The notes under the pieces: generated by a model
The model's input: the letters and a program-made list of their open reading frames with translations, nothing else
Told to the model about the DNA's origin: nothing
Databases searched by the model: none
Shown here: piece after piece, positions 13,791 through 28,700 of the stretch
Numbering within the stretch: position 1 is the stretch's first letter
Layout of the letters: every line of letters starts with the position of its first letter
Made by a program: the position numbers and the translations under genes
Source of the DNA: Archegozetes longisetosus
Lineage: Eukaryota > Arthropoda > Arachnida > Sarcoptiformes > Trhypochthoniidae
NCBI GenBank assembly: GCA_018873245.2
Contig: JAEMBT020000008.1
Span: forward strand, 13,503,172-13,567,171
Length of the DNA stretch: 64,000 nucleotides
Direction of reading: 5' to 3'

Positions 13791-14904
13791 GCATAAATTG
13801 AGCATCAATTATGAAAAACAAATTTGAATGAATTACCAATTGGTATAGACTACAAGTGATTATACTAAAAGACTTTGAATTGAGTACTTCATAAAAAAGA
13901 AGTGAAAGGAGTTGTTATTGCAGTCATATTTATACTAGAATTGAAATAGATTAAAGAGCTTTGAATAGATAAAAATCTAGTTAATTACTGTGTGCAGGCG
14001 CTAGTATTATATCGATAAGATAGTGTGCATATGAAAAGTTGAAAAATATAATTTGCTTATATGTTAGCGTGTCTACTGTCAAACCCATATCTATTGAATA
14101 CTTAATGATTCGATTGAATCTCGCTCATTCATTTTTCTTCTATATTATAGCAATCAATCATATATTCAAATATATTAATATTAAAGAAATATTATTTCAT
14201 AATTGTAGCTTAAATTAGGCAAAATATTCAATTGCGATATCATTAGACTATTTGGAGCAGTATTTGTGAGTCTAATTCTTATAAGCTTTGATCAGATAGT
14301 TTGCTTATCAATAGTTAGCTTCTAAGCTAAAAATTAGTTTAGAAATCATGAAATACTAGGATTGGAGGCAAACAAGTAATTATAATATAATCAGTCGTAT
14401 AATGAGAAAATAGTTATATTGATGAAAAATATAGAAAAGTTGTAAATAAAATTAGAGATAGAGGATGAAAATATATTATTATTTAAAGGTAGTAGGTGAT
14501 TAGATGAAATAAGATGCGTATTCACATAGTTATGCTTATTTATAAATAAGGTCACAACAAGTTCTTAAACACCATTAGCGTCTTCTCTATTCATTTAACT
14601 GAGACTTGTGATCAAAATCTTAAAGTTACCATTCTCGAACCAATTATTCAATTTGAGCTCAACCGCTTTTCAGCCAGTTGTAAATCTTGCATTTTATTTA
14701 ACGTTTGTCTCGAAAAATAACTTAAGCTCAAACTTATAACAGAGTAATGATAGTAATTAAAGATTAGATAAAATTTGTTGAATCAAGTAATTAAGTAACA
14801 TAATTGGTATTTCATGCCGTATATATTATACATAGAGTTTTAAATGGTTTTAACGAAGTTTTTATATGCCATCAATTCGAAAATGTTAAGAAAAAACACT
14901 ATAC
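13791..14904. other. non-coding, probable intron sequence
   Basis: AT-rich sequence lies between the small 13.4-kb ORF unit and the exon ending at 14905. Nothing else is recognisable. Confidence 0.5.
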
Positions 14905-16781
14905 TTTCGTTAAAGCGAAGCAAAATCGTAAATATTTATCAAAGGTTTGAATCAAGTCCTGAAGAGATGTATAATTCAATGGAATAATACAGGATTGAAT
15001 AGATATGAAAATAGTAAGAAATGCCATTTTCAGGACTCTCGGAGTAAACATATTTAGGTGGATATTTTCAAACAACTGATCGAGATCTAAGGAATCCAAG
15101 GTCTGCAATAACACGCGAATAAGAAGTTAACACAGTTCTACTTACCTCAACAAATGGTAAGTCACTGAAGAAGCACAGAATAAAAATAGGTTTTTCAGCT
15201 AAAACACGCTTCAGCCCAACAAATCTCTGTTTCAGACTATCAAAAATTCAGTTTCTGCCCATCAGCCAGACGTGCAAACAATACACGGCTTCATCAATGC
15301 AAACATTATAAACAATATCATACATAAAACATAAAAACAAAGTCTATTTTTAAAACTGCTCACAGCATAACAGTAGAAGACCTGAAATAATTGAATTTGA
15401 AACTAACAAAAACTGCTTCTAATTATGATGAATGACTTGAGTTGAATGTATTTTTGGAGAAATATATAGAATGAAAATTGATTTTCATTAGAATGAGTCC
15501 ATTAGAATGAGTCCATTTTTTCGGTCATGTAATACCTATGAATACGTGCTTTTTAATGAAGTTAACTCTAACTAATTATTGAGTTTCTAATAAATTTAGC
15601 TCTTCTTCAATAGTTGGATTAGGAAAAGCAGATAAATCGTGATTTACCACTTAATACGTGATTCACGAGACAGAAAATATCAGGTTTAATGAGCGGAAAA
15701 CAGATCAGTAGCTATTTATGCCACTTAAGCCATATTGAGAGTTAGTAATCTAAAAACACTTACTATTATTTATATTAAAATAACTAATCATAACATATGT
15801 TAGGATAGGGTTCACAAACTGCCTCTCAGGAAGTTAACTCATTTTAACTGATTTTACGTTTTACAAACAAATCTACTCAATCGTTACTAATTTAAAGGTA
15901 ATTAGACCGTAAAAATGATTTGACTTTAAACAAAACCTTTCATATGTCATACTTATACCATTAAGTTTAATGGTTTTGAAAAATGCATTGCAAATGCTCT
16001 ATTCTATAAATATATGCTATAGACTTATAAACTTATAAACTTATAATCTTTTTTATTATACTATCTCACTGTCTATTCAATTGATTTGGAAACTATACCA
16101 GAAAAACATTTTAAGCTACCAAAAAATACAACTAAAGCAAAGGAAAGTTATCCGAAATGATTAATAATGAAAAAACGTCTATAGTAAGAAAAGAAGGTTA
16201 TAGTGAGTCTAAAAATAACTAAAATTACTAATTATAAAACGATTCATTCTAAATAATGCCTTCAGCCAAATATGTTTGTTGCGCACATCTTTTCATTTTT
16301 ATTGGTTAACGTTTTACCTAACCAACAAATTACTATCGTTTCAAAAACTAAATCAAATATATATATATATATATTTGTATATATATATATGTAATATATA
16401 CTTTCATGTATAACATATATTAACATTACAATTACTTTTTACGATTGACTAATCACTTCTGGTCAACTTTTTCAAACTACCAGTAAACCTAATATAATGA
16501 TCTTTTTCAGTTCAATTCTTTTTAACTTTTAATTTGTTGTTTGTTAATTATCATCCATTGGTTCAGACGAACGATAGTTCAGTTTTGACTTTTTTCTAAC
16601 TTTATCAGTGAGCCAAGTTTGTAAAGCATACAATAATAATACGCAGACAAGTATATATCCCAAAAAACCATTGCCCTATTTCTTCAAATCACTCTACTAT
16701 TCCACTCAATCTTAATAATAGAAAAGTTTTCATTTTTATTCAATTAAGAATTGAAACGCAATCTTATTTATTATTATTATT

Positions 16782-16848
<67 letters not shown>

Positions 16849-19800
16849 GTAAAGCAATGATGAAAAGAATGGTATTTTAATTGCTCAAACAATCTAAGGG
16901 TTAAATATAAGAGATATGATGAAATAGTGCGTAAGCAAAGCCAACAACTGGTCACTCGACTTATTCGAAGCTATTGAGAGGTTAAGGGTTAGGTTAAATG
17001 AACTTATATTAAGCGCATGATCTCTCCAAATATGGCATCTCCTGAGAAAGTATTTCTTTTAGCTTCACCTGTTTTGCTCGCAAATCATATTTAATGATCT
17101 TTTAGTTCAATTTGTTACTCCTTTATTGCGATGGCAATAGGCTCTGAATTGAATATTTTTGAAAAAAGTTAGTCATTTTGACATGAAAATAATGAATGCA
17201 ACTTATATGAAAAAATCGTGTAAACGCCTCGACTGTTAGTAAGATATTTGAGATCATATAAGAACTATATTTGTGATGTTTACAATCAAATTTCATTATC
17301 AACCCTAAAAAACTTAATCGTTTAATGCTGGTTCTGGGCGAAACTGGAACTCAGACTAACTCAAAAATGAAAGTTCTTTCAATTGCAACTCTAATCTTAT
17401 TATATAATTAGCTTTCATTGTAGTTTAAGATCATTTTGCTTAAGCTTTATTTTTAGAGCACATACTTATAAAATGCCTGACCTCTAAATGGTTTAAATTT
17501 ATAAAACAATGTTAAAATACTTTTGGGAGGATTTAATGATTCAAATGTTGAAAATTTATCAAACCTTCCTTTAATTGAATTGAATTGAATTGAATTTGTT
17601 AAACGATTTAATAGAATAGATTAATGAAATGAAAATATGTACAAACAACTTAATAATCAGGAGATAGTAATGAAAAACTCTTATTCTTTAATCAATTTTA
17701 GGGATTATTAACTCTATGATTAATTATTACTGATTAGATTCTATCGAGAATTAAATCGAATAAATATTTTCGTTAAAACTCCTTTTTCTCCTTGAAATAA
17801 ATGAGTCCTTCGTTTGAAGAATAAATTAAATCTAAGGAATCATTTCGTCACTTACATCGATTGTTAAGTACATAAAACATATATTTTCGATAGCAATATT
17901 ATCAGCTCACATTTGTCTAACTTTCACATATAGTTAACTGATTTTTAAAATTAATAATAGTTTAGTCGTATTTTTTACGGCATTTTTATATTGACTTTTT
18001 AAATACCACTTAACTTCGTGTAACAGTTACGTGGGTTCTACTGTATCTTAATGTAACGAATTACTTATTAATGTAAGTCAGATATATTTGGGTAACTATT
18101 ATCTAAAAAAAGTTGCACTTTTTTTACAAACTTGTTTAAAAGCATAAGATAGCACAACATTTTGATACAACTGACATATTGCCTCCAGTTTTACTATTGC
18201 TTTATTACAATTATGTCTATTAGGAGTATGTTTTGATGTTTTATTCAAACGATTGTTAGGTGTTTTCATTTAATATAAATATAGCTTACCTTTGATTGCA
18301 TCAAACAACTGATTGAACACATGGGTTCCGTCCAATCAAATAATAAACGGTGTTCTTCATTACTAATGCAGAGCAACTTTCTATAAAATATAAAAAATGT
18401 TTAGTTTAGTTTTGTTTAATTGTTAACTATTGTTTCATTTGATGGCGTCATTGTTTATGGTTTTGTTCTCTTTTATATTTGCATTAAATCTATAATATTT
18501 ATTTACATTTAACTAACTAAACCAATTACTTAACAGTTTAACTAATTTTTATTCATTGTCTAATCAGCTCAAGTCACGATTCATTAATAACTTAAATATT
18601 TATTTGTTTTGCTTGTTTTCAAATTAGTGCAGACAATTGCAGACATTTTTAGATTAATTGCAAAATACAGACATTTCTGACAAACTAATAAATTTTCAAA
18701 TTTAAATGATCGCAACCTAATGTTTAGAATCGCACTTCAGTTTACAATTAAGTGTTATAAAAACATTCTTCAAAATAAACACCTTACCAATTTGTCCCCA
18801 TTTTATGATTTTATGTTCATGTTCAATTGGATTTTATAGTTAGAAGCACTCAAAAACAATAGTTTAAACTACTAATTATTTTTGAATCAGTTGTTATTTT
18901 GGATATATATTAGCAAGCATCTATAAAATGCAATATTTATTATTGAATAGTTTCAATTTTGCAAAAATTTAGCATAATCTAGTCTGTCAAAACTGAAATT
19001 TAATTCATTTTTACGAATGCATTGTCGACATGTCCATCAATTTAATTGCTTAATTAATAAAAAGTGGTTTATCATCAATATTTCTGGTGGTAATCTAAAA
19101 ATGATATTTAAGCTAACCTAATCTATCGAAAACTTTTAGGTGTTTTCTCTCAGTTAATAAATGTAACAGTTATGCTTACTTTTAAGTAGTTTTGTTATAT
19201 GTCATTCCAAAAAGATTGAAACAAACATTAGATACAAACATTTTTCAAGTTTTAACTAATCCCTTTAAATCGCTTTATTCTCTTTAATTTATGAATTTTG
19301 TCCAAAAAATAAGCCGATTATAAGATCTAGTTCTTATTAACATTAATGTAGTTAGAAATGAAACAAATCTTATATTCTATGTCACTTATGTGAAAAGTGA
19401 AAAATCAATGTCATTTAAAAAACGAAGCAGATAATTGGCCTAATTTTGATAATTTGATAAGCCAAAGCTTAAAGAATTAGTGAAATTTTCCTTTTTCACA
19501 AACTGATAGTTAAAAAACTAAAACCAATATTTGTTTAATAGATGAAATCAAAAAAATATTTAAGATAATCAGGTATTTTCTAATTAGATTTGAAGCATAA
19601 AAAGTATAGCAATAGATTTAAAATAATATAAGAATCAATCTTATCCAAAAACGAAAAAGTATTAAAAGTTGAATAGTGTTGATTTGATAATTTGCTTATA
19701 AGATATATGTGATAAATAGTTGAGATATGATATGTTTACCTAATTGTCATAATTAAAGAGGATGTTGTGTCTAATATAGTGAGAGAATAAATCACTTCAG

Positions 19801-22155
19801 ACTGCATTAAAACAATTGGGAAATACGCATTATTCACAGTTTGGAGCAATAATTATAACGTTAGACATAATATTGAGATTATAGTTTCATTCAACTTCAT
19901 TAGAGTGGTGTCTGGGTTTATAAATGAAGACCCAGAAAGAAAACATTTAATATATATAAACTTAATGATCCTTTTCCTTATGACTTACCTCAAAGGTTTC
20001 TCATATAAATCTTTTACAGCTTTTATTGTATGTGAGAATTCTTGTTCACTCATCAAAATTTTCTGCACTATTACCAAACGAGTATCTATTCCTAAAACAC
20101 AAATATTTAGAGCATATATAGTGATCAAAGCGAATTAGATCTCTTACCTGACATTGGATTAGATTGGATCAATCCTTCAGATATAGTGATATGTTCGCCT
20201 TCAAGAAGTGCGGCAGATTCACCACAATCCACAAGAAGACCAGAATGAAGTAAATGAATTTTAGGCATGTTCAACGATAATTCTTTGAGGATAGGCATGA
20301 CAAGCTCCAGAACAGTTTGGCCACTTTGCCCAATCAGCTATAGAGGAAAGTAAAGAAGAGTGAGTTTAGTCTGAGGCATAGATAAGTCGGCATAAGGTAT
20401 AACTCTTAAGAGATTGTAAGCTTAATGTTATGCACAATAAATTTTAGTGGCTTTAAGTCAATGACTTTTGGTGTAATTTGATGACAAAGGGGTATCTAAA
20501 GGTATCTAAAGGTACCTAAAGGTATCTAAAGGTAACTGACGTCAACAAATGAAGAAAATTACACTTTCAAATATATTCTTAAATCTATTTCTAGTTAATT
20601 ACACAATTGATCGTTAAATAGTGCATAATTATTTATAATTTATTAAAAAATTTCATTTTAAATATGTCTGCCTCTGTTTCTAATTTGAACTTTTTAGAGC
20701 TACGGAATCATTAATTTAGAGATTCCGTAAGTTTAGAGATAAGTTATCAGAATGTTTGACAGACTATTTTGAATTAGACTATTATATAAAAAAAATATTA
20801 TTCGAATAAATTAATATCTAAAGTGATGCCTAAATTAATGTTTAAATGAATGGTTAAATAAATGAAGTATAGCTATTATACTATTATGATTAACAACTTC
20901 TATGTTGTTCTATTTGACAGAGATTACGAATTAAATAAGAAATCAATTCAATTTTGAATAACTAATGAATGAAGCAAATTTCTATCTCTAATCAAGTTAT
21001 CAATTATATCATATGCAGTAATCATATTATTGAGTAATGAATGCGAGCCCTAATAGCACAGTATTTGGAATATAAAGAAAAAAATCAATGAATAATGAAC
21101 TTTAAGATCATGACTTGAAGAATAAGCATTATATAAATGATTACTATCAAGTCTATTCAACTTTAATTAACTCAACTAAACTCATTGAACTGAGAGTTTG
21201 CCTGAAAAGTGAATGCTGCAGGTAAATTAATCTTTTTATTCTTCATAACTATGGACAGCTATATGAAACACCAAACTTTTAGTACTTTGTCGCTATTAAT
21301 ACACTTTTAGTCATTCTTCCATTTCAACGTTTCTAAAAGTGAGCACTTGTGATAATAATTGTAAAATTGATTAAAATTAAACTCATAAATATGTAAAAAT
21401 AGTCTGAATAAAACTAGTTATTTAGCAGTTATTGAGAAAAATATAAATAAAAATAAATAAAACAATTATATACATATAAAATAGATGTTGACATTTATCA
21501 TCTAATATGCTATACAAATGAGTATAACCTGAGGAAAAAGTCTCAGTAAATTAGAATAATGAGTTAAATGATGTTTCACTTAAATGAATATAACCTAAAA
21601 CGTTAAGGTACTGTATAAAAGTAATTAGAATATAGCGTTCACTATACACTAATAATAAACATATAGAGAGCATAGACAAGATCCAAATCTGTCAAATTTA
21701 GGTTTCATACTAAGTAACACATTACACGCTTAATTATCTCTTCAATACTATTTAGTTCTCTATCAGCTAACACTTTAAGTGATAATTAGTGGTCATAAAT
21801 GTCGGTTTTCAAACAAACCGACATTTGATATGAGGATCAAATTTGCAATTAAAATCATAACATATAAAGTACTTTTTATATTACTCTTTGTTTTATTTTA
21901 CTTCAAATAATTAATAAAAAAATTAATTAACAAAAACATAATTAACAACAAAACTAATCATCAATTCATCATTACATAGAAACATAAAAATCTTCTTTCA
22001 ATTTCTTCCTTATCTTTAGATATTAAATCAGACATTCATTTTAAACTCAATCAATGCCTTAGCCATTACGCAAATGATAATTTGATTCAAGCTTTTCATA
22101 CCTTTTCAAATAAATTATTTAGTGAATAGTTATTGAAGAAATAATTTGAATGTAA

Positions 22156-22215
<60 letters not shown>

Positions 22216-25200
22216 AAGTGAAGTAGAAGTAAAAATATGGGTTATTAAGAATAAACTTAGATTTTGTCAATCTCCTCGCTGATGCATGGAGAGCAGGATT
22301 TACGTTGAAGCAGTCTTATAAACCTTAATAACTAGTCTCTATAGCGATTTGTTATAATGACACAGTGAGCGAGTTTCTGGTATGTTGTCCTATTCATCTC
22401 TACCTATCAAATCCTAGTTTCTTATTCTTCGATGTAGGTATTTTTATAATATATTTTTATCATTCGATAAGACCTACAGTTAGTCCTAAATCAAACCATT
22501 GCTCAACATCAAGGCTTAATAGGACACGAGATTGCATCAATCGCTTGATTGAGTCGAATAAATCGCAATTTTTTTAATTGAAAGCTTCTGAAAATTAGCT
22601 TGACTAATGAATATTATCTGAGACCAAGCCTCAGGCATACACTCAAACATTTAGTATTGGAAGTCTTACAACTGAAAATAATGCCAAAGCTCTTAAATAA
22701 AAGCCATTTTGATGTTTTATTCAATAATTATGACATCTAATCATTAAAACAATTGATTAGAAAAACATTTATCATCACTCAAACCATTAGATCACCAGTT
22801 AATTAAAGACCAATTGAGATTAGTGAGTAGCTGTAGTTAGATGAAGGATTATTGAACAGTTGGAAAGATTTTTCCTATAATTTAGTAAAGATTTAAGAAG
22901 TATTAAACTAACATTAACTGGAATATAGGGAATAATATTAGAGGCAAAAGAAATAAAGAAAAGTTGAGATGAGTTGAGATGTGGCGATGTGGCAATTGTC
23001 TAAAAAGAATTTAAATCGTAAAACAAAAATGTATCCTTAAGGCTACCCATAATACTTGTATTTAATTACTAAAGTTTTAAAGTCTACTAAACGATTGAAT
23101 CAATTTCTTAATGCCAGTTTAAATAATAAAATCTGTTTTACTTAAGCTAATAGACTATTGAAGTTGTTTAAGTACGAGTAAGATTGCTCACCAAAGCAAA
23201 ACTTGAAAATAATTGGAATACCTTTTGATGCTATAAATTGGCTCTAAAACTCTATTAACAGTTATCTGTCTGCTCTATAAAACATTTATTACCAATGAGT
23301 TCAATCAATTTGATACGTTATAATAATTATAATTTGCTTTCGTATCTTTTTTTTGTGGTACTATTTCACACTAATGGTTAATTGATATTTTAGAGTTGTT
23401 ATTTTCATATTTATTTTCATATTTATTTTCATATTTAGTTTTATATTTACTTTTATACATGTCCTAAAACTCTTTTAGTTATCCCTCAAGTTTGTAATAA
23501 TAACATTGAATTAACATTTATTTTCATTGCTACCGATATAAAGAGTATTTTATGTGACTAATATTTAATAGCAGTGTAATTGAAAAGTTGCCATTATTCA
23601 ACAAGAAAATCAATTATGAATAGGCTATTGTTTGATATTTGATATAAAAGTCAAAGACCACAACAATCATAGCAATCAAATAATTTAAGATACCAATCAA
23701 AAGTTAGTTATATTGAAGTTTGTTTTGTTTGTGTAACATTTCTTTATATATAAATTAATTGGTGGCACATATGAAGGTTATACAACAATTTTTGTCATAT
23801 ATCAAATGTCACTTTGATATTCTAACTTCAAAAACTATATATTCTATAGCCTTGCAAAGGACTTTGGATTTTTAGATAAATTATAGATCTGTTCCACCAG
23901 AGCTAACACTCATCAAATCTATTTTTCTTAACCTTCCTCTAAATATCTTTCGGTCTTTTCATTTAACACCTCTATTCTAGTTTTGATTTATTTTTCAGAT
24001 TAACTTTTCCCTAAAATAATAAATTAAAAGCTCTATAGATTCTAGGAATTGATATCTCACTCTATGCACGAATGTATCAGTTTGAAAAAGATTAATATTC
24101 TTTATAACAAAAATTGTTTATCTCAATAAGTCTTAAGATTTACCTCAATAAGTCTCTACCTAAATCAAAATAAGTCTTAATTAAGATTGAAAGTAAATTG
24201 TGGTTAGTTTAAAATAAGAGATTTCGTGTTAAAAAGATGCAGTTCAACAATTTGCATATCAATATTAAAGTAGTTTATTTGCTCCTTATAGTAATCTATT
24301 ATCTTTATGACAATGTGGGCTTTAATGCATTTAGAGGTTAGTGTAACTTTTATAAATTCATTCTTCAATGTCTTTTCAAATCTTCTAACTTTAGGTGGCA
24401 TTACAAATAACAACAATAAACCACTCTTTCACTCAATACTCTCAGTTGTACTCTAACTTATCTTTCAAACTTTCATGTGGGATGATTTCATTTCAGGTAA
24501 CTTCAACTTCATATCTCTCCCAAATTCAATTTGAAACCTAAAAGATTCACTAGTGTTAGAGTTTAAGATGATCTATATTGTGAAAAAAGTATGACTCCAC
24601 CCAACGGTTCTAAAAGATTTTAACCTGATTTTGGCCAGACAGCAAAGCATGACTATAGTTGTTGTGAAAATTTTCAGTTGCATTCTTGCCACACATTTTG
24701 ACACTTTGGTTTTTTATAAACATAAACCAAAGTTATTTCGCTATTGAAGTGAGTCGTTAGTAAACAAAGAAATATCCTTATGAAAGATTGAAAATTTTTT
24801 CTAATTTTCGCCCACATATTTTCGCGCCTACTTTCCTATGAATTAAAACTATAAATACCGGTATTAAAGGGACTAAAGTATTAAAATATATATTAAAATT
24901 GACAGTTTAATAATAATATAGGGTATGAATTGAATATTTCAAATTTTAATATCAGTTTGCAATGGGTTTGAGGCACTTTCAAAGAAAAGTTGTCACGAGG
25001 AAAGTGTGAGAATATATGAGAAGATGGAGAAGATATAGAAAGATATGAAGACATATGAAGGCTGGATGTCTGCACGCCTTTCATTTTTCTGTGATTAGAA
25101 TCAGAATCACATTGATTACTATGACACTGATCAACAGGAAATGTATGAAACGAAACATTTGGAAACAATTGGCAGAAATAGGTGGTATGAAGATAAAGAA

Positions 25201-25695
25201 CAATTACGATTTATTATACGATGCCCTTGAATATTATGATACCTAATAAAAAGTCATAGCTATATGACATCCGATGGCAGTTGTTGTAGAATTACGCCTA
25301 AAACTAACTTTGCATTAAGCCTTTAATCTTCCTTACAGTGAAATTGATGTAAATAACTATAGAAAAGCATATTTCATGCATTCATGTCATCCAATTTAAA
25401 ATTAATCAAATAGAAAAATTATCTAATATGACTCTACACTATTAATTGCCACAGCACTAATGGTGAGCTGCTTTGAAAAATGAATCTAAACTAATGTAAT
25501 TAGTTTGTGATTCTACAGGCGATCACTTTTAAGTTATAACCAGAGGCTCTCAAATTCTTTAGAAAACATAAAAAGCTATTGAAAAGAGAAGGGGAGGAAA
25601 GAGTTAGTAATATAAGTTAAATAAAGAAGGGGTTCAAAATAGCAATCTACGTTTTTTTATAGACCTCAATGCAAAACGTACACGTACTCCCCATT

Positions 25696-25726
<31 letters not shown>

Positions 25727-28700
25727 GGACAAGAATTTTCGGCTTATTTCATTTCTCCTTCAATAATACTTTTCATTTCTAAATCTTTCTCTTAATCGAT
25801 TGTTGCGAAACTAAGATTTCAATTTAGTTTTGTTTTCACGGCAGAAGGGTTTCGTTGAATAGTTTTCAAATTTCTATTTACTAACTACTTATTGAATTTT
25901 CAAATATTTGACTATAATTTACAAGTGTTTGTTAAAAAAAGAACCTTAAAAACCTGATTTATATGTTTTTGAGTGAAATGCACGCTACTAATAATACCAA
26001 TCTGATTGCCTTATCCGTGGACTTTCTGGGATATTCTGTATAGTTTGTCTGTTTTATAAGAAATCAATTTACATTTCTGTCTCTCTTAAATTCCTAACCA
26101 AAGTCAAGCCTTCCTGTTTGGTATAAAAATAAAAAAATTACTCCAAAAAATGTTTAAATTTATAGACTCAGAAACTTTGGCAAGACAGAAAAAGCGATTT
26201 TGGAGCCGAAAAATTGAGTCATTACACAAAGAATTACTTTAAGAAACTGAAAATCAGATCAACAGCTAATATGAGATATAACAGATTACTAAAAAGACAA
26301 ACTTAATGATCAGAGGAACTATTTGGAGCCACACCTCAAACGTTAAGTCAATCAGATTAGAATATTTGATTGAAAAGACTCAAATTTAATTAAAAAAATG
26401 TTCAGTTCATATTTGATTTATATTTGAGCCGAAATACTTTCTATCGCTATCTCTCGAATAAGTGGAACGAACTCATGAGATAGTGACCCAAAACCATTAA
26501 GTGTCCTCCTCTTGTCCTTGACTTACACAAAAAATCTTTCGGCTAATGATGGTTAAATGGTTGTTAATATACTGTATATACTGAACATTATTTATTAATC
26601 AAATATTTCAAAATTAGTTTGATAGCTCAAATTTCAAAATTAGTTTGATAGCTCAAATTTCAAAATTTGTTTGATAGCTCAAACTATTGCGAAAATGTGT
26701 AAAAATTAGATTAGCTTTCAATTGATTTTATATTGAGAACGACATATTTTAGAAATACAAACACAATTCAATGAATATATGCATAAGTTCGACCTAACTA
26801 TGGAAATAGACGTTAAGACGAGGAAAAAAGAGTAGAGTTATAAAGAAATTCTCTCAAGTTATAAGAGTGTCATTAGGCGAAAGTGAAGGCCAACTCAGGG
26901 GTAGAGCCTGAGACATGTTTTCTTCACATTTTTTACTGTTCAAAATCACAAAAACTATTTTTTATCATTGAATCTAATTTTTCTTCTTTTTCTTTTCGCC
27001 TCAAAACAGAATAATTAAAGAAAACGAAGAAATAAAAGCATAGCTGCTATTCAAACATTTTGTTTTAATCGGATGAATATTTAATGAAATTTGATTTCAA
27101 TTATTGTAGAATACATTAGTCGCCAAATTGATTCAAAAATTGCTTTTGATTGTTCTACTTATCACTTGAATTAATAGTAAAACAAAATCAAATTAAGTTA
27201 TTATTTCTAACCAAAAGCAATGTTTTATAGGGTTTAGTTGAGCTTTATTTTTATTTCTATTACTTATCTTTTCTCTAATTCAAAGGTAACTGAAAGGGAA
27301 CAAACTTTTGAAAAGTCACGATTCAGACTAATTGAAATACCATTGATATTAAGCAATGTTTAGACTTGAGATGTTAATGTAAGCTGAACAAGAAGAAGAT
27401 AACTAATGGCAGCCAAACAATGAGCTCATTCAAATTATCAATGACTTCTTACAGTTGGTAATTAATGAAATACTGATTTTCAGTAACTTAATCACATATC
27501 TCATTGAATTCTCATTGAATTGTCATTGCATTAAAATTGATGTTTATTTTATGATCACATTTATATTCCAGTAAGACGAATAAATATTGTTCAACAGTTT
27601 ATCATATTCACACCTATATATACATTTAGAGCTATTAATAACAGGAAAGTCCCTTCCCTTTAAATCGATTCTATTCTACATACTCTCAATAATTGATTGG
27701 ACAACTTCAAGAAATCACTTGAAATTATGCTCAGCTAAAGATTATTCTGATCAGAGATAACTACAGCAACTGAACTTTTGAAAGCTGTGAACTTTAAGTT
27801 GGGCGAAATGAAGAATTTTTCAGCATGCAAAGTGCAGTAGTTGAGAATGAGTTGAATGACAAATTTCAGTTTCAATTACCCTGCACACTACTCATAACAC
27901 CTGAATGATCATACTCATAATACTTGAATGATTACACTCATAACACTTGAATGATTAATTGGAAAGTTTGCATTGATTTGAAATTTCACATCTAAATGCT
28001 ACTCATATTTTTATTAATAATTGTGCAACACTAGTGTTAGACACATGTTTCACATCCAACAGAAATTCAATTATAATTTATTGAGAAATTTTAATAATAA
28101 ATTTGATAAAATTGAATAAAATAAGGAGAAATCATTTTTAATGTTTCGAAAAACTATAAAAATCATAATTCATGTCATTTTATTTTCCTTATATTTATTG
28201 AGAAAATTAGAAATGCTATTAAGAAATTTGAAAAAATCTTTAAAATCCTATTAGGAAATTCAGAGAATCAGCCTTATTTATCAAACATTCAGTATTTATT
28301 ACAGTAAACATAGCGCTGAAAACTGAATTAATTGAAAACAATAAAGCGAACATCAGTTCATCAGATTAGAATAAAACTGCATTGAAAGCTCTAGTGTCAA
28401 GGACTAACGTTTTTCACTCGTGTCCTTCTTTCTTATTTCACTTTATTTTCATTTCGAATAAAATACTCACTCATTTCTATGCAATCTATAGTCCCCTCCA
28501 GGCATTCAAACTTATGGCTCGATTTTTTTGTATATTAGCTTAGTTTCGGTCTGGAGGAGCTCTGAGGCCTTAGTGCCCCTCATTTTGATTTTTTGTATCA
28601 TAATTAGGGATTTGCTTTGAGAGTCTCCAAATAAGTTTGATATTAAGATGCGCTCTAATGGATCAGTTTAGATATTTTCAGACATAATTCATTAGGTATG

